64,000 bases of DNA from Eubacteriales bacterium (lineage in GTDB: Bacteria > Bacillota > Clostridia > Christensenellales > Aristaeellaceae): the NCBI GenBank assembly GCA_028693055.1, contig JAQUWD010000010.1:22907-86906 (forward strand). Direction: 5' to 3'. Positions 52,085-60,696 of this stretch are shown one piece after another. The translations under genes were made by a program, and so were the position numbers. The notes beneath the pieces are model-generated. The model ran no database searches and was not told the DNA's origin. It saw nothing but the letters and a program-made list of their open reading frames with translations. How positions within the stretch are numbered: position 1 is the stretch's first letter; each line of letters starts with the position of its first letter.

Positions 52085-54280
52085 TTAGTTTGACGAACGA
52101 TAGGCATCGATAATATCGCTGCGCTTATGCAGCTGCTTAAAGACCTGATCCAGCTGTTCCTTGCTCTTTACCTGAACCACCATGGTGATCACGCTGGTTT
52201 TTCTTTTTTCATCCCGCTTGGCGGATACCGCCACAATGGGAATATCCATATTGCCGATGTACAGCGCCAGCTCGCCTAGCAGGCTGACGTGATCATAAGC
52301 GATAATGTTAATGGATGCGTTGAATTCCGCGTGCGAGTCTGCCTCCGCCCAGCTAACCTCCACAATGCGTTCCTGCTCGTTACTAGTCACGTTTGGGCAG
52401 TCTGCCTTATGGACCGTTACACCGCGCCCTCTGGTAATATAGCCGATGATCTCGTCGCCAGGCACAGGGTTGCAGCAACCGGCGAAGCGCACGGAAATTC
52501 CGCTTTCCCCCTTTACATATACGCCGTCGGTGGATTTGCCCAGCTGCTTTTGAATTTCCTCATGGCTGACCTCCTGCACCTTGGGCAGCAAGGGGGCCTC
52601 CGCCTTGCGCTGTTCATCCAATAGACGGCTCAACACATAGGCGCTGGCGATTCCGCCATAGCCCACCGCGCCGTAAATATCGTCCAGCTCGGAAAAGGCG
52701 TACCGCTTGAGGATTCCTTCGTAATACTCTGGTTTGGTTAAGGCGTAGAGATCAACGCCCCGCCGCTTGGCCTCCCGTTCCAGCATTTCCCGGCCTTTAA
52801 CAACGTTTTCGCCCCTCAGCTCCCGTTTGAAGAACTGACGAATCTTTGCTTTGGCCTGCTGGGTTTTCACCAGCTTGAGCCAATCCATGCTGGGCCCCTT
52901 TGAGTTGGGCGAGGTAATGATCTCCACTCGATCGCCGGTTTGCAGCTCGGTTTCGATAGGCACAATGCGGCCGTTGATTTTTGCCCCGATGCAATGATTG
53001 CCCACGCCGGAGTGAATGCGGTAGGCAAAATCAATGGGAGTCGCTCCGCGCTGCATACTGACAATATCGCCCTTGGGCGTAAAAATCAGCACCTCCTCGC
53101 TGAAAAGGTCGGTTTTCAACGAATCGATAAATTCTTGACTGTCTCGGGTATCCCCCTGCCAATCCAAAATCTGACGCAGCCAATAGAGCTTGCTGTCCAT
53201 ATCGCCGTCGTTGCCGCCTTCTTTGTAGCGCCAATGGGCGGCGACGCCGAACTCGGCAATACGGTGCATTTCCCAAGTGCGAATCTGAATTTCAAAGGGG
53301 AACGGCATCTTTCGCCCGCCGATCACTGTGGTATGGAGGCTTTGGTACATATTGCCCTTGGGTACGGAAATGTAGTCCTTAAAACGGCCGGGAATCTGGT
53401 TCCACAGCGTATGAACGATGCCCAGCACCGTATAACAGTCCTGCACCGTATCGACCAGCACCCGAACCGCGATCAGGTCATAAATTTGATCGAAATTTTT
53501 CCCTTGATCGTGCATCTTCTTGTAGATGGAATATAGATGCTTGGGGCGACCGTCAATCTCATAGTGAATATGCTGCGCGTCCAGCTTATCGGATAGCTCG
53601 GAGATGACCATGCGAATGTTATCCTCGCGTTCGGTACGGCGAAGCCCTACCTTCTGCGCGATATCATGGAAAGCCTCCGGGTCGATATACTTGAAGCTCA
53701 GGTCCTCCAGCTCCGACTTGACGGAGTTAATGCCCAGCCGATGAGCCAGCGGCGCGTAGATATCCAGCGTTTCATGGGCGATGGCCTTCTGCCGATCCTC
53801 CGGCTGAAAGCGCAAGGTGCGCATGTTATGCAGTCGATCCGCCAGCTTAATCACCACCACGCGGATGTCCTTGCTCATGGCTAAAATCATTTTGCGCAGG
53901 CTTTCCGCCTTTTGCTCCTCACGGTTGGTGAAATCCAGCTTATCAAGCTTGGTCACGCCGTCTACCAGCTGGGCTACCTCGTCGCCGAATTCTTGGCGAA
54001 GGGTGTCCAAGGTGACTCCCTCGCAGTCCTCCACCGTATCGTGCAAAAAGCCCGCCGCGATGGTTGGCGCGTCGATCATTAAATCAGTTAAAATACTAGC
54101 CACGGAGACCGGATGAATGAAATAGGGCTCGCCGCTTTTGCGTATCTGCCCCGCATGGGCGTGCTCCGCAAATTCATAAGCCTTTTTCACCAGCAGATAG
54201 CTATCGCCCGGGTGCTGTTTTTGCACCCGCGCCAGCATTTTCTCAAGAGGCATGCATTCGTTGGTAATATAAGTCAGCAT
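52085..54280 (-). CDS. relA: Bifunctional (p)ppGpp synthetase/hydrolase
   Basis: Makes and degrades the alarmone (p)ppGpp. The 731-residue chain has the HD hydrolase domain (HAGQIRKSGEPYFIHP near 38, FLHDTVEDCEG near 79), the synthetase domain (RPKHLYSIYKKM near 243, YQSLHTTVIG near 312), the TGS domain (ITPKG-like IFTPKGDIVSMQRGATPIDFAY near 402), a zinc-finger/CC region (RFAGCCNPVPGDEIIGYITRGRGVTVHKADC near 575, shown here only as a landmark by its GCCNPVPGD core) and a C-terminal ACT domain. Both active halves appear intact. The gene is in the middle of the long leftward train, 23 bp after a GNAT gene. Confidence 0.96.
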   Translation of the reverse strand: MLTYITNECMPLEKMLARVQKQHPGDSYLLVKKAYEFAEHAHAGQIRKSGEPYFIHPVSVASILTDLMIDAPTIAAGFLHDTVEDCEGVTLDTLRQEFGDEVAQLVDGVTKLDKLDFTNREEQKAESLRKMILAMSKDIRVVVIKLADRLHNMRTLRFQPEDRQKAIAHETLDIYAPLAHRLGINSVKSELEDLSFKYIDPEAFHDIAQKVGLRRTEREDNIRMVISELSDKLDAQHIHYEIDGRPKHLYSIYKKMHDQGKNFDQIYDLIAVRVLVDTVQDCYTVLGIVHTLWNQIPGRFKDYISVPKGNMYQSLHTTVIGGRKMPFPFEIQIRTWEMHRIAEFGVAAHWRYKEGGNDGDMDSKLYWLRQILDWQGDTRDSQEFIDSLKTDLFSEEVLIFTPKGDIVSMQRGATPIDFAYRIHSGVGNHCIGAKINGRIVPIETELQTGDRVEIITSPNSKGPSMDWLKLVKTQQAKAKIRQFFKRELRGENVVKGREMLEREAKRRGVDLYALTKPEYYEGILKRYAFSELDDIYGAVGYGGIASAYVLSRLLDEQRKAEAPLLPKVQEVSHEEIQKQLGKSTDGVYVKGESGISVRFAGCCNPVPGDEIIGYITRGRGVTVHKADCPNVTSNEQERIVEVSWAEADSHAEFNASINIIAYDHVSLLGELALYIGNMDIPIVAVSAKRDEKRKTSVITMVVQVKSKEQLDQVFKQLHKRSDIIDAYRSSN

Positions 54281-54303
54281 TCGTCCACCTCCCCTGGCTT
54301 TCC

Positions 54304-55041
54304 TTATTTCAGGTGCTTTACGTAGGTATACAGGGTATCGGTAATGGTCGCCCCTGCGTTGACATATACCCGAAGCACCTTGGCGTTATTGCTGACGATA
54401 GTGCTGGTCAAGCGCCCGCATTCGTGGGTAAAGCAGGTGTCCAGCGTCTTTTTATGCAATAGAGCGCCCATTCCCCGATCGTTCTGCTCATCATACATAC
54501 CCATCAGCACCGGGTCCACCGTTTTTTCATCCTTGCGGCAGATCACAAAAAAGCCGATGGGTTTATCCCCTTGCAATACCTCATAAAGGAAACCGCCCTT
54601 GGCAAGCATGGTTTTGAGCCAATTAGCATAACGGTTGCCACCCAGCGTTACCCCAAAGGCGGGATCAATGGACACCCGATCGCTGACAAAAACGCCGTCG
54701 CGTATCAAAGCATACACCCGCTGCTGCTCTTCCGGGTTTTTCCGCTGAACCACGGTAAGACCCCTGTCAAAGCGAGCGATGGTGGCGGGCATATGGTAAT
54801 CTGCCCGTCGAATTTCCACATGAAAAACCGTCTCCACAAAAGCATATCCAAGCTTCGGAATGCCAAACAACAGCTGGGCACAATTGACCGGGGTTTTCAC
54901 CACGATATACTCTGCCCCTGCTGCCGTCAGCTTTTCTTCCTCCGCCTTAAGCAGTTCCGGGCTATCGCCGGGCTCCATCGATATTTCATAGGCCTCTACG
55001 CCAAGGTTTTCACGCTCCCAAATGGCATGAATGGTCTTCAT
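54304..55041 (-). CDS. GNAT-family acetyltransferase-like protein (WecD-like)
   Basis: Probable N-acyltransferase (245 residues). The N-terminal half has LGVEAYEISMEPGD and FGIPKLGYAFVETVFHVEI; the C-terminal half shows the GNAT core, with the acyl-CoA loop near NDRGMGALLHKKTLD and STIVSNNAKVLRVYVNAGA near 220. This layout resembles WecD/FdtC-type enzymes that acetylate amino sugars on nucleotide or lipid carriers; the exact substrate is inferred. ATG 55041 has AAGGAGG 5 bp upstream and overlaps the glycosyltransferase gene by 32 bp. Confidence 0.75.
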   Translation of the reverse strand: MKTIHAIWERENLGVEAYEISMEPGDSPELLKAEEEKLTAAGAEYIVVKTPVNCAQLLFGIPKLGYAFVETVFHVEIRRADYHMPATIARFDRGLTVVQRKNPEEQQRVYALIRDGVFVSDRVSIDPAFGVTLGGNRYANWLKTMLAKGGFLYEVLQGDKPIGFFVICRKDEKTVDPVLMGMYDEQNDRGMGALLHKKTLDTCFTHECGRLTSTIVSNNAKVLRVYVNAGATITDTLYTYVKHLK

Positions 55042-56011
55042 CCATCGTCGCCTCCTTGGATGTAAGCTGGCTTTCCTGCACCCCGCCGGTGACGCTGCGC
55101 ACCACATATTGAGGATAGCGGTTGATGCTTAAATAAATACGTCCAATATATTCGCCCACAATACCGATTAGGCCAATAATCAAACCGCCCATAAACAGAA
55201 TTAACGCCACGGTGCTGGCCCAGCCAGCCTGCATCTCTGGGTTGAGCAGCTTGCGGATAACGGTGATGAGCGCGAACAGAAACCCGCCGCCAGCCACAAT
55301 CCAGCCCAGATAGCTGGCAAAGCGCAGGGGCTTGATGGAGAAGGCGGTTACGCCGTTGGACCAGAGGCTCACCAGCTTTTTAAGGCTATAGCCGCTCTCG
55401 CCCTCCATACGCGCACGGTGATTGACCGGCACATTGCAGTAGCGGCTGACGCTCTGGAACAAAAGCCCGGTAACATACGGGAAGGGATTGGGGTATTGAA
55501 GCGCGCTATCCACCACAAAGCGGCGGCAGGCAAAATAGCTGTTCACGTGCAGCTGCTTCGGCTGGCCGAAGAAGAAATGGTTACAGGCGGCGTTGAAACG
55601 GCTGCCCAGATTGCGAAAGCCATTCTGCTTCCGGGTTCCGTAATCCGCAAAGACAATATCGAAGCCCTCCGTCACCTTGTCGATCAGCCGAAAGCACTCG
55701 TCGGCAGGGGTCTGGCCGTCATCGTCCAAGCAGATCACAATATCGCCCTTTACCTGATGAAAGCCCGCCATCAAGGCGCTGTGCTGGCCGAAGTTACGGC
55801 TCAAATCCACAAAAACCAGTGCAGGATACGCTTTGCAAAGCTCGCGAATCGCGCCCGCCGTATCATCGGGACTGCCGTCGTTGACCAAGATGATCTCGTG
55901 GGCATACTCAGGGCGCTGTGCAAGCGTATCCTCTAGCTCGCGAACGACCGCTCCGATGGTATGCTCCGAACGATAACAGGGAATTACAAAGGAAAGCAGG
56001 GGTTTTGACAT
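55010..56011 (-). CDS. GT2 family glycosyltransferase (polyprenyl-phosphate type, GtrB/ArnC-like)
   Basis: Transfers a sugar from a nucleotide to polyprenyl phosphate at the membrane's inner face. Residues 1-220 are the GT-A domain: FVIPCYRSEHTI near 7, ILVNDGSPDDT near 41, DLSRNFGQHSALMAGF near 73 and the metal site CLDDDGQTPADE near 94. Two C-terminal membrane helices follow (about 232-257 and 265-290). GtrB/DPM-like proteins of this shape supply sugars to GT39/ArnT-like membrane transferases, and three such candidates are in the train. It lies 11 bp after the LuxC-like gene. Confidence 0.9.
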   Translation of the reverse strand: MSKPLLSFVIPCYRSEHTIGAVVRELEDTLAQRPEYAHEIILVNDGSPDDTAGAIRELCKAYPALVFVDLSRNFGQHSALMAGFHQVKGDIVICLDDDGQTPADECFRLIDKVTEGFDIVFADYGTRKQNGFRNLGSRFNAACNHFFFGQPKQLHVNSYFACRRFVVDSALQYPNPFPYVTGLLFQSVSRYCNVPVNHRARMEGESGYSLKKLVSLWSNGVTAFSIKPLRFASYLGWIVAGGGFLFALITVIRKLLNPEMQAGWASTVALILFMGGLIIGLIGIVGEYIGRIYLSINRYPQYVVRSVTGGVQESQLTSKEATMDEDHSCHLGA

Positions 56012-56022
56012 CTTTCGTCTCC

Positions 56023-57219
56023 TTATAGCACTGCAACTTTTCGGGATAAAGAACGGATTAAATCATAACCGTCCCAAACCAGCGAAAAGTCCATGGTATG
56101 GCCTACGGCGGCAATGCGGTCGATACCGGAGAGGCCACGTTCCATCACAAAGCGTTTGAGCACCTCCGGCTCGAAGCCTACATAGGACAGGGTTTGGTAT
56201 CTAGCGTCGACCACGGTGCACAGCGCGTCCAAGGTCTCATCCACATATTCCAGAAAGAAACCGCCTGGGCTGCGCACATCCTCCATGCCGGGGATAAGCT
56301 CTTCCAGCAGCACTCGAACGATCCGATTGTCCTGGGTCGGCTCCATGCGCGAGCCTTCCAAGCGAATTGCCGCCCGGCAGCCCGCCGTCAGCTTGTCCAC
56401 CGCTATCACCGGTTCCACAGGATAGCGGGCAGAGACACAAGCATAGACGGCATTCCAGAAGCGCTCTCGCGCTCTATCAGCCTGCTGCCTCTCTCCCACC
56501 CAATAAACCAGCCGGGGAGAGGTGCACGCGTTCTGATCGCTTAGATACGTATCGTTATAAAAGCCAAGCGTCAGCCCGACAAGCGCTCTCTCGTCCATGG
56601 CGAGAATCGCCTCAGGCCGGATACACAAAAGGCTGTAGCGGTCGGCGAAGGTCACGTCAAAGGCACGGGGCTTCAGCGGCGCTTCCCGCACCCGGCGCAC
56701 CGTCTCATCCCCGCCCCAAATCACCCGAACGTCGCACAGGCTGCTGAAGCGTTCTGTCAGCTCCTGTTCCTCCCGCGGATACGTTACCACGCAAGGATAA
56801 GACGTTAGACAGCTCCATTCCCCTGCCAGCAGCTCCGCCATAGCCCGGCATACGATGCGGGTCTGGATGAAATCCCGGCTAGAAGCCTTTACCACACTGG
56901 CATTCCCCGCCAACAGCGCCGCCGCCATGGAATAGGCAAAGTTGATGGGCACGTTGCTAGGCGCAACATGAAAGCAAATTCCTCTCCCCAAACGGCCCTC
57001 CAGCTGTCCGTCGTACTCCTGCCGCATTTTTTCCAAGCTGGACCGACGGCAGAAAAAAGCGAAGGTAATCACATCAGGGTAAGCCTTGGCCTCCCGATCC
57101 TTTAACAGCCGCGCGGACAGCGCTGACAGGAAGCCCATGGCTTCCTGAGAAAAAGGCGCAAGAGGCTTCACGGGCGCGGCGGGAACCTCTCCGCACAGGC
57201 AATCAAGCTTTTTGCTCAT
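56023..57219 (-). CDS. LuxC-like acyl-CoA (acyl-protein) reductase
   Basis: Reduces an activated acyl group to an aldehyde with NADPH. It is a 398-residue member of the LuxC/aldehyde-dehydrogenase superfamily. The nucleophile is Cys 232 in DQNACTSPR; nucleotide-binding marks are PSNVPINFAYSMAAALLAGNA near 87 and IWGGDETVRRVRE near 167. In bioluminescent bacteria LuxC works with LuxE and LuxD, but no luciferase gene is seen here. The start ATG 57219 overlaps the LuxE-like gene by 17 bp; the longer frame to 57330 lacks family sequence. Confidence 0.88.
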   Translation of the reverse strand: MSKKLDCLCGEVPAAPVKPLAPFSQEAMGFLSALSARLLKDREAKAYPDVITFAFFCRRSSLEKMRQEYDGQLEGRLGRGICFHVAPSNVPINFAYSMAAALLAGNASVVKASSRDFIQTRIVCRAMAELLAGEWSCLTSYPCVVTYPREEQELTERFSSLCDVRVIWGGDETVRRVREAPLKPRAFDVTFADRYSLLCIRPEAILAMDERALVGLTLGFYNDTYLSDQNACTSPRLVYWVGERQQADRARERFWNAVYACVSARYPVEPVIAVDKLTAGCRAAIRLEGSRMEPTQDNRIVRVLLEELIPGMEDVRSPGGFFLEYVDETLDALCTVVDARYQTLSYVGFEPEVLKRFVMERGLSGIDRIAAVGHTMDFSLVWDGYDLIRSLSRKVAVL

Positions 57220-58285
57220 AGGTATCGCTGCACCCCCGTACCTCGGCGCGCTGAATGCGCCCCGCAATTTCAAAATATTTGCCCATACGTCCGCAGGGGC
57301 AATCATCCTCTCCAAGGATTCGGCCTTCATCCTCCGTCAGGAGAATATGCCCCGGATAACTGCGGGGCAGAAGACTGGACACCTGAATCAGCCCGCTTTC
57401 ATTCTTATCCGCCACGGAAAAATCCTCGGGACGGCGAATCGTTACATCCGACCAAGTGGGTGCGTGAAGATGCCCGTGCTCGCACTCCATGTAGATCGTG
57501 CCGGTCTGCTCCACCATGCCGTAGTAATTATGCACTCGCGTCACTCCGCAGGTTTCCCGCAGTTCGGCCTTGAAGCGCTCCGTAGAAATTTTCTGATCCG
57601 CTAATTTTTTCCATCCGCCGCCATGAATGAGGATTCCCTTGCTTAAGTCGGGCTGATAGCCCGCTTTATGCAGACCTGCGCAGAAATGCTGCCAGATCAT
57701 AAAGGTAAAGCCAAAAAGAAAAATATCCTCTCCTTGATGCTTGTCAAGGAAAGCCTTCAACGCCTCTACATCCAGCTCCATACGTTCGTTGAGGGCGTAG
57801 ACCTTCTCTCTTGCAAAGATACTGAACCCCAAAATCCCCGCGCCTCTGGCTGAAAACATGGCCGGATTCTTGATCACCGCCGAGGAATCCAGAATGATCA
57901 TGGGCAACCGCTGCTTGCCTAAAAATTCTCCCACGATTTTGGCCAGCACCTTCGATTGCAAAGCGCTGGTTTCACGGTCTAAATAGATCTTGCTCACCTG
58001 CTGTCCCGTGGTGCCCGAAGAGGTCATGGTTTTGTGGAGCGCCTCGTCCGCCACGCTTTTCAAGGAAAATTCCTTAAAAAGCCGTACAGGTAAGAAAGGA
58101 AGCTGTTCATAAGAAGCGGCTTTCTCCAAGCGAGTAGGCCAAGCGGACAGGATTCGCCCGTATTCCGGGCAGCGCTGTGCGTGCCAATCGCAAAGCTGCG
58201 TAAGCTCCGCTGTCAAAAACGCTCGCTTTTCCTCTTTTGCCATACCGTAGGGCGGCAAGGAGGGCAAAGTTTGCAAATCAGTCAT
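57203..58285 (-). CDS. LuxE-like acyl-protein synthetase
   Basis: Activates an acyl group, as acyl-AMP, and passes it to a Cys for the reductase. The 360-residue chain has the adenylation loop TSSGTTGQ near 88-95, ILIHGGGWKKL near 225, YGMVEQTGTIYMECEHGHLH near 258 and the C-terminal RGCSD segment whose Cys (about 352) matches the acyl-accepting Cys position in Vibrio LuxE. ATG 58285 overlaps the ligase stop by 8 bp; the longer frame to 58474 has no family sequence. LuxE and LuxC genes overlap, as partners of one complex. Confidence 0.88.
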   Translation of the reverse strand: MTDLQTLPSLPPYGMAKEEKRAFLTAELTQLCDWHAQRCPEYGRILSAWPTRLEKAASYEQLPFLPVRLFKEFSLKSVADEALHKTMTSSGTTGQQVSKIYLDRETSALQSKVLAKIVGEFLGKQRLPMIILDSSAVIKNPAMFSARGAGILGFSIFAREKVYALNERMELDVEALKAFLDKHQGEDIFLFGFTFMIWQHFCAGLHKAGYQPDLSKGILIHGGGWKKLADQKISTERFKAELRETCGVTRVHNYYGMVEQTGTIYMECEHGHLHAPTWSDVTIRRPEDFSVADKNESGLIQVSSLLPRSYPGHILLTEDEGRILGEDDCPCGRMGKYFEIAGRIQRAEVRGCSDTYEQKA

Positions 58286-59684
58286 AATACTTTTCCAGCT
58301 CCCGATAAAGGATTTTTCCGGCGTCACTCTTGGGAATGGCAGGAAGGGCTTTGGTGTGAAAGGCAGCCAGATTCTGTCGGGTCTTTTCGGACAGATAGGC
58401 GCGCATTTGCGGCAGCAGCGCTTCCGATGTGGCGAAAATCCACAGATGATCGTCTCTGCCGCCGCAAGCCACATCCGTATTGGGGTAGGCGGTTTTCAGC
58501 ATCCGTTCCAGCTCGTCCAGATTGACCCGGTTGCCAAAGAGCTTCAAGAACCTCTTTTTCCGCCCCACGACGGTATAGTAGCCGTCCTCGTCCATCTGCG
58601 CCATATCGCCGGTTTCCAGCTCTCCGTGTCGCTCGTCGCCCTTGATAAGGTCTCCACCGTTGATGGCGTAGCCCAGCGTTACGTTTTCCCCATAATACTT
58701 AAGCTCTCCCGTCACATGAGGCTCCCGGATCACGCCGCCGTTAACGTCGATCAGGTCAAAGCGCCCACCGGGAATAGCAACGCCCATTGCGCCCACTTTT
58801 TCAAGGCTTTTTTCCCAAGGCAGATAAGCCATACGGGCGGTCGCCTCGCACTGTCCGTACATGACGATGAACTGCTTCCCGTGCTCCCGGCACCACAGGC
58901 AGAATTTTTGGTGAAGCTCCGGCAGAAGCTTGCCGCCTGCCTGCGTCATGGTGCGCAGCGAGGGAAGCTCCATACGCAGAAAGCGCATACGATCCAGCAT
59001 TTCATAGGTATAGGGCACGCCGCCAAAGCTGGTGGCCTTTTCCCGCTTGAAAAAGTCCCAAAACTCCCGTTGAGCGATGCCCTTCTCGGTCAAAAGAAGG
59101 GTTGCCCCTACCGCCAAATGGGAGTTAATGATACTGACCCCATAGGTATAGTTCATGGGCAGCGTAGTAATGGGGCGTTCATCAGCCGTCAAGCCCAGAT
59201 ATTCTACAATGCTATCCAGATTAGCGCGGATGTTGCGATAGCTCTGACGCACCAGCTTTGGGCTACCAGTGGAGCCGCTGGTGGTCAGCAGTAACCCTAG
59301 CTCGGGATACAGCTTGGTTTCAGCGCCAAAGGGCGTTTTCAGCAGCGTATAGCCGAAGCGGCTGTAAACCGCCTGACAGCCTTCCCATGCAAAGCCTTCG
59401 GGAGCCCAGAAATAGGCGGGGTGATACGCATCGTACAATCCTTGAAGCAGCTCGCGATCCATCTCCCCGCTGAACAATGCGGGAACAATACCGCCCTCGA
59501 TCAGTCCCGCATAGCCCAGCACGCTGCCCATGGTATTGGAGCACAGCTGAAAGCACAGGCAGCGTTCGCCCACAGCCTGACAAAGCGCCTTTCCTTCCTC
59601 AGACAGCCGACGATAGCTCAGGCTTTGACCGTGCTCGTCCAGAAACGCAATCGCGTCTCCAAAGCGCTCAAAGCTCCACATCAT
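58278..59684 (-). CDS. AMP-forming acyl-CoA/acyl-ACP ligase
   Basis: Adenylates a carboxylic acid and loads it on a thiol, probably the phosphopantetheine of the adjacent acyl carrier protein. The ANL family marks are LLLTTSGSTGSPK near 132-144, MYGQCEATARM near 275, ETGDMAQMDEDGYYTVVGRKKRF near 355 and the C-terminal ALPAIPKSDAGKILYREL with the catalytic Lys. The 468-residue length is short but complete. It overlaps the acyl carrier protein gene by 17 bp and the LuxE-like gene by 8 bp. The acyl chain is unknown. Confidence 0.9.
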   Translation of the reverse strand: MMWSFERFGDAIAFLDEHGQSLSYRRLSEEGKALCQAVGERCLCFQLCSNTMGSVLGYAGLIEGGIVPALFSGEMDRELLQGLYDAYHPAYFWAPEGFAWEGCQAVYSRFGYTLLKTPFGAETKLYPELGLLLTTSGSTGSPKLVRQSYRNIRANLDSIVEYLGLTADERPITTLPMNYTYGVSIINSHLAVGATLLLTEKGIAQREFWDFFKREKATSFGGVPYTYEMLDRMRFLRMELPSLRTMTQAGGKLLPELHQKFCLWCREHGKQFIVMYGQCEATARMAYLPWEKSLEKVGAMGVAIPGGRFDLIDVNGGVIREPHVTGELKYYGENVTLGYAINGGDLIKGDERHGELETGDMAQMDEDGYYTVVGRKKRFLKLFGNRVNLDELERMLKTAYPNTDVACGGRDDHLWIFATSEALLPQMRAYLSEKTRQNLAAFHTKALPAIPKSDAGKILYRELEKYYD

Positions 59685-59904
59685 ATTTTGCTAGTATCTC
59701 CTTCCCTTTTTCAAAGGAACTCAGGTCGATAATATCGTCCATGTCCACCATAATATCAAAGGCGTCCTCCAGCGCGGCGATTAACGTCATATGTCCCACG
59801 CTGTCCCAAGCGGCGCTCTCCCCATAAACCAGCGTGGACACCTCGCTCTCGGGAACCTCAAGGGCTTCGGAAAAGGCCTTCACATATTTCTCCAAATTAG
59901 TCAT
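59668..59904 (-). CDS. Acyl carrier protein
   Basis: Small carrier (78 residues) with the phosphopantetheine attachment Ser in WDSVGHM near residue 33 and the following acidic helix II (LIAALEDAFDIMVDMDD). A second acidic region, SSFEKGKEILAKYDVEL, ends it. The start ATG 59904 lies 8 bp after AAGGAAG; the longer frame adds 13 residues without family sequence. Unlike a fatty-acid-synthesis ACP it is not beside fab genes but in an acyl-activation and reduction set, so it is likely a dedicated carrier. Confidence 0.93.
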   Translation of the reverse strand: MTNLEKYVKAFSEALEVPESEVSTLVYGESAAWDSVGHMTLIAALEDAFDIMVDMDDIIDLSSFEKGKEILAKYDVEL

Positions 59905-59952
59905 CTTACTACGCTTCCTTTCATTTGTTTGCAATTTGCTCAAAGCAACGGA

Positions 59953-60696
59953 TTACAGGATACCGCCGTCCACGCGCCAGACCTGACCCGTAACGTAGCT
60001 GGCTTTATCACTGGCTAAAAAGGCAACCACGTTAGCGATTTCCTCCGGCTTAGCTTTGCGGTGAAGTAGAATTTTACCAAGCTGCTCTTGGGTTGCCTTC
60101 TCGCTTAAACCGCTGACCAGCTCCGTATCTGTTAGTCCGGGCGCCACCGCATTAACGCGAATCCCGACGCTGACCAGCTCCCGCGCCATTTTTTTGGTGG
60201 CTGCGATCAGCGCCGCCTTTGAGGCGGAATAGTCCAGACGGCTGTCCCCATCCAGCCCAGCCACGCTGGCGATATTCACCACTGATCCCGTACGGTTCCG
60301 CGCCATGAGACGGGTAGCCATGCGGCTGACTGCCATGGTTCCAAAAAAGTTAACGTCGAATAGGGCGCGCATTTCCTCCTCGGAGGTCATTTGGAACATC
60401 TTGTCCTCGTCCATACGACCCGCGTTATTCACCAGAATATGCAAAGGCTGTTTATCGGCCATGACCTGCTGAAAGGCAGCCTTGACGGCGTTACCGTCGC
60501 TCAGGTCACAGTAAACGGGCTTCACCCATACTCCGCAGTGCTCTGCCGTGTCTCGGCAATCAGCCTCAAAGGCCTCGTCCAGCTTGCGGGCAAAGGCCCA
60601 CACATTGGCTCCCTCCTGCGCAAACCCATGGAGCATGGCGTTGCCAATCCCACGGGCAGCGCCGGTTATCAACGCGTTTTGATTATTCAGCAGCAT
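59953..60696 (-). CDS. SDR family oxidoreductase, FabG-like
   Basis: NAD(P)-dependent short-chain dehydrogenase/reductase (247 residues). Cofactor loop TGAARGIGNA near 12-21, NNAGRMDED near 89, catalytic Ser in NIASVAGL near 138 and YSASKAALI near 151-159 (Tyr and Lys of the triad). GIRVNAVAPGLTDTEL follows. It could reduce a 3-oxoacyl-ACP or the aldehyde made by the LuxC-like enzyme; the context permits both. ATG 60696 is 6 bp after AGGAGG; ATG 60702 is immediately adjacent to the site and less likely. It overlaps the membrane protein gene upstream. Confidence 0.9.
   Translation of the reverse strand: MLLNNQNALITGAARGIGNAMLHGFAQEGANVWAFARKLDEAFEADCRDTAEHCGVWVKPVYCDLSDGNAVKAAFQQVMADKQPLHILVNNAGRMDEDKMFQMTSEEEMRALFDVNFFGTMAVSRMATRLMARNRTGSVVNIASVAGLDGDSRLDYSASKAALIAATKKMARELVSVGIRVNAVAPGLTDTELVSGLSEKATQEQLGKILLHRKAKPEEIANVVAFLASDKASYVTGQVWRVDGGIL

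Noticed and set aside
58356..59294. 312-residue rightward open frame opposite the AMP ligase gene
   Set aside because: The ligase shows all ANL motifs in the other frame; this one has none and no ribosome site.
55010..60696. A bioluminescence (lux) operon
   Set aside because: LuxC- and LuxE-like genes are present but no luciferase, LuxD-type thioesterase or flavin reductase is seen; the neighbours are envelope-glycan genes.
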